From: an uncultured Clostridia bacterium
GTDB taxonomy: Bacteria > Bacillota > Clostridia > TANB77 > CAG-508
Length of the DNA: 64,000 nucleotides
Reading direction: 5' to 3'
Assembly (NCBI GenBank): GCA_934169575.1
Contig: CAKPOA010000003.1
Span: 1-64,000, forward strand
The notes under the pieces are model-generated. The model had not been told where the DNA came from. It made no database searches and was given only the letters and a program-made list of their open reading frames with translations. Position 1 is the stretch's first letter, and every line of letters begins with the position of its first letter. Below, one piece after another: positions 62,509-64,000 of the stretch. The position numbers and the translations under genes are program-made.

Positions 62509-63663
62509 ATGGCTGAAAAAAAAGATTATTATGCAATACTTGGAGTAAGTAAAACAGCAACTGATGATGAATTAAAAAAAGCATATAGAAAAATGGCAAA
62601 AAAATATCATCCCGATGCTAACCCAGATAATAAAGAAGAAGCAGAAAAAAAATTTAAAGAAGTAAATGAAGCCTATGAAGTATTATCAGACCCTAAAAAA
62701 AGAAAAATGTATGATCAATTTGGTACTGTTGATCCTCAAGGATTTGGCGGTGCGGGTGGACCATTTGGTGGAGGAAATTACTATTCTTATTCAAGTTCTA
62801 ATTGGGATGATTTTGGAGATTTAGGAGATATTTTTTCATCTTTTTTCGGTGGTGGCTTTGGAGGACAAAGAGCTACTAGAAAAAACAATGGACCACGTAA
62901 GGGTGAAGATCTAAATTATAGTATGGATATAAGTTTTGAAGAATCATTTTTAGGAATAGAAAAGGAAATAGTAATAAGTAGAAAAGAAACATGTAGTAAA
63001 TGCCACGGAACAGGTGCAAAACCTGGAACTAATCCAATAAAATGTGCAACTTGTGGCGGAACAGGTCAAATAAGACAGATGCAAAATACCATATTAGGTC
63101 AAGTTCAAACAACAAGAACATGTTCTGATTGCCATGGTACAGGAGAAATTATTACATCACCTTGCGAAACTTGCGGAGGAAAAGGAACTGTTAGAAAAAA
63201 TCCAAAAGTTAAAGTTAAAATTCCTGCTGGAATTGGAGATAATCAGACAGTTGTACTTAGAGGTCAGGGAAATCCAGGTCAAAAAGGCGGACCAAATGGA
63301 GATTTATATATAACTTTAAGAATTAGAAATAATACTATTTTCAAAAGAGAAGGAAATAATGTTATTTGCAATATACCTATTTCTATTACTCAAGCAACTC
63401 TAGGTGCAGAACTTGAAATACCTATGGTTGATGGCTCTAAGGAAAAATATAAAATTCCTGAGGCTACCCAAACAGGTACACAATTTACTATTAGAGGTAA
63501 AGGATTTAAAAATATTAATTCATCTTCATATGGTAATTTTATATTTAAAGTTGTTGTTCAAACTCCTAAAAGGCTTACAAAAGAACAACGAGAATTATTA
63601 ACTCAACTTGCTAAAACTATGAATGAACAACCACCAGTAAGAAAAAAAGGACTTTTTGGTTAA
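62509..63663 (+). CDS. dnaJ: Chaperone protein DnaJ
   Basis: A 384-residue Hsp40. J domain (about 1-70) with the HPD motif ([10 protein letters not shown]), a Gly/Phe-rich region ([12 protein letters not shown]), four CxxCxGxG zinc repeats ([32 protein letters not shown]), and a C-terminal substrate-binding region. The ATG 62509 is used with GAGGATA upstream. Last gene of the heat-shock operon; a strong terminator follows. Confidence 0.97.
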   Translation: MAEKKDYYAILGVSKTATDDELKKAYRKMAKKYHPDANPDNKEEAEKKFKEVNEAYEVLSDPKKRKMYDQFGTVDPQGFGGAGGPFGGGNYYSYSSSNWDDFGDLGDIFSSFFGGGFGGQRATRKNNGPRKGEDLNYSMDISFEESFLGIEKEIVISRKETCSKCHGTGAKPGTNPIKCATCGGTGQIRQMQNTILGQVQTTRTCSDCHGTGEIITSPCETCGGKGTVRKNPKVKVKIPAGIGDNQTVVLRGQGNPGQKGGPNGDLYITLRIRNNTIFKREGNNVICNIPISITQATLGAELEIPMVDGSKEKYKIPEATQTGTQFTIRGKGFKNINSSSYGNFIFKVVVQTPKRLTKEQRELLTQLAKTMNEQPPVRKKGLFG

Positions 63664-63666
63664 AAT

Positions 63667-63716
63667 AAAAATTAATAGACTATATCTAAAAAAAAGATAT
63701 GGTCTATTAATTTTTG
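63667..63716 (+). terminator. Terminator of the heat-shock operon
   Basis: AAAAATTAATAGAC and GTCTATTAATTTTT form the main stem (21 bp including one weaker section), with an A-rich loop and a T tract. Confidence 0.9.
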
Positions 63717-63723
63717 TGAAGTT

Positions 63724-63934
63724 GTTACTAGTCAGCTTTTTAAATTTATAACTTAAATATGTATATAAAATTATTTTTCAAATACTGCGTAAGCGATCAA
63801 ACGAATGAAATGAGTGCGATTGGAGCAATTTTCATTATATTAATTTTTTAATATGGAAATTGCGACTGCAAAGTATGTAAAAATAATTTTATATACATAT
63901 TTAGATTTAAATGACTCTAAGGCTGACTAGTAAC
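63724..63934 (+). mobile_element. MITE-like palindromic element, copy C, with 8-bp target duplication
   Basis: A 211-bp non-coding element with termini GTTACTAGTCAGC and GCTGACTAGTAAC, and arms about 55 bp long that are inverted repeats (AATATGTATATAAAATTATT against AATAATTTTATATACATATT). The core (about 63783-63875) includes a second hairpin, GCAATTTTCATTATATTAA...TTAATATGGAAATTGC. Directly flanking it is GTGAAGTT on the left (63716-63723) and right (63935-63942), an 8-bp target-site duplication. It lacks a transposase, so it must move by one encoded elsewhere. Confidence 0.88.
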
Positions 63935-63973
63935 GTGAAGTTACCATAAATAGTAAAAAAAACGAAAAACACC

Positions 63974-64000
63974 TTGACAATTTCTGGGAAAAGCTATATA
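63974..64000 (+). promoter_or_regulatory. Promoter at window end (partial)
   Basis: TTGACA at 63974-63979 is followed by TATATA at 63995-64000, where the window stops, so the downstream gene is out of view. Confidence 0.5.

Overview
The window is chromosomal DNA from a very AT-rich, Gram-positive, endospore-forming member of the Clostridia, probably an uncultured gut-type lineage. The evidence is: Firmicutes-type -35/-10 promoters and strong AGGAGG ribosome sites, frequent TTG/GTG starts, sporulation genes (whiA, an alpha/beta SASP, spoIVA, a ytfI/DUF2953-like gene, ytfJ/gerW), a bifunctional AdhE for fermentation, HrcA/CIRCE control of heat shock, and a CDP-glycerol-type teichoic acid locus. 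No outer-membrane, phage or CRISPR genes were seen. The species cannot be named from the sequence alone.

Layout. 0.2-7.3 kb: hpf, mgtC-like, rlmB, dut, a polytopic membrane protein, adhE. 7.3-9.3 kb: a small scrambled accessory patch with a folA gene reduced to its two ends, a Fic protein gene lying between two direct repeats, and a broken XRE regulator whose 3' end is the repeated segment. 9.3-15.6 kb: tRNA-Gly, trmFO, whiA, hemW, prmC, pth and a short RNase G. 15.7-24.9 kb: a teichoic-acid-type operon of four CDP-glycerol glycerophosphotransferase-like enzymes, TagD, and a TagGH exporter. 25-28.4 kb: a small membrane protein, a HAD phosphatase, SASP and SpoIVA. 28.5-41.1 kb: a divergent Tad/Flp-like machine. 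41.2-43.7 kb: a two-gene cassette with a frameshifted DUF4160 gene, murC, and rpmB. 43.9-63.7 kb: housekeeping genes (tig-clpP-clpX, ylmH, recN, dxs, ytfI-ytfJ, rpe, a Lon-type protease, pgsA, radA, hrcA-grpE-dnaK-dnaJ).

The most interesting region is 28.5-41.1 kb. A CpaB/SAF-like protein, two degenerate MinD/CpaE-like proteins, a membrane-anchored CpaF/TadA-type ATPase and one long protein that looks like TadB and TadC joined are followed by seven short single-helix proteins. Four of these begin with the identical residues MENASKAL, directly followed by the hydrophobic helix and with no leader peptide. A 598-residue exported protein closes the set. No prepilin peptidase, TadE/F/G or secretin is present. 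This looks like a pilus or secretion machine built on a Tad chassis whose subunits are inserted without leader cleavage. Its job cannot be told from sequence.

A second theme is a roughly 211-bp palindromic, non-coding element (MITE-like) present in three copies: at the window start, at 43.3 kb, and at 63.7 kb. The last copy has a clear 8-bp target duplication. A decayed fragment may lie at 1.5 kb. The heat-shock operon carries two consecutive CIRCE operators, the first overlapping the end of hrcA.
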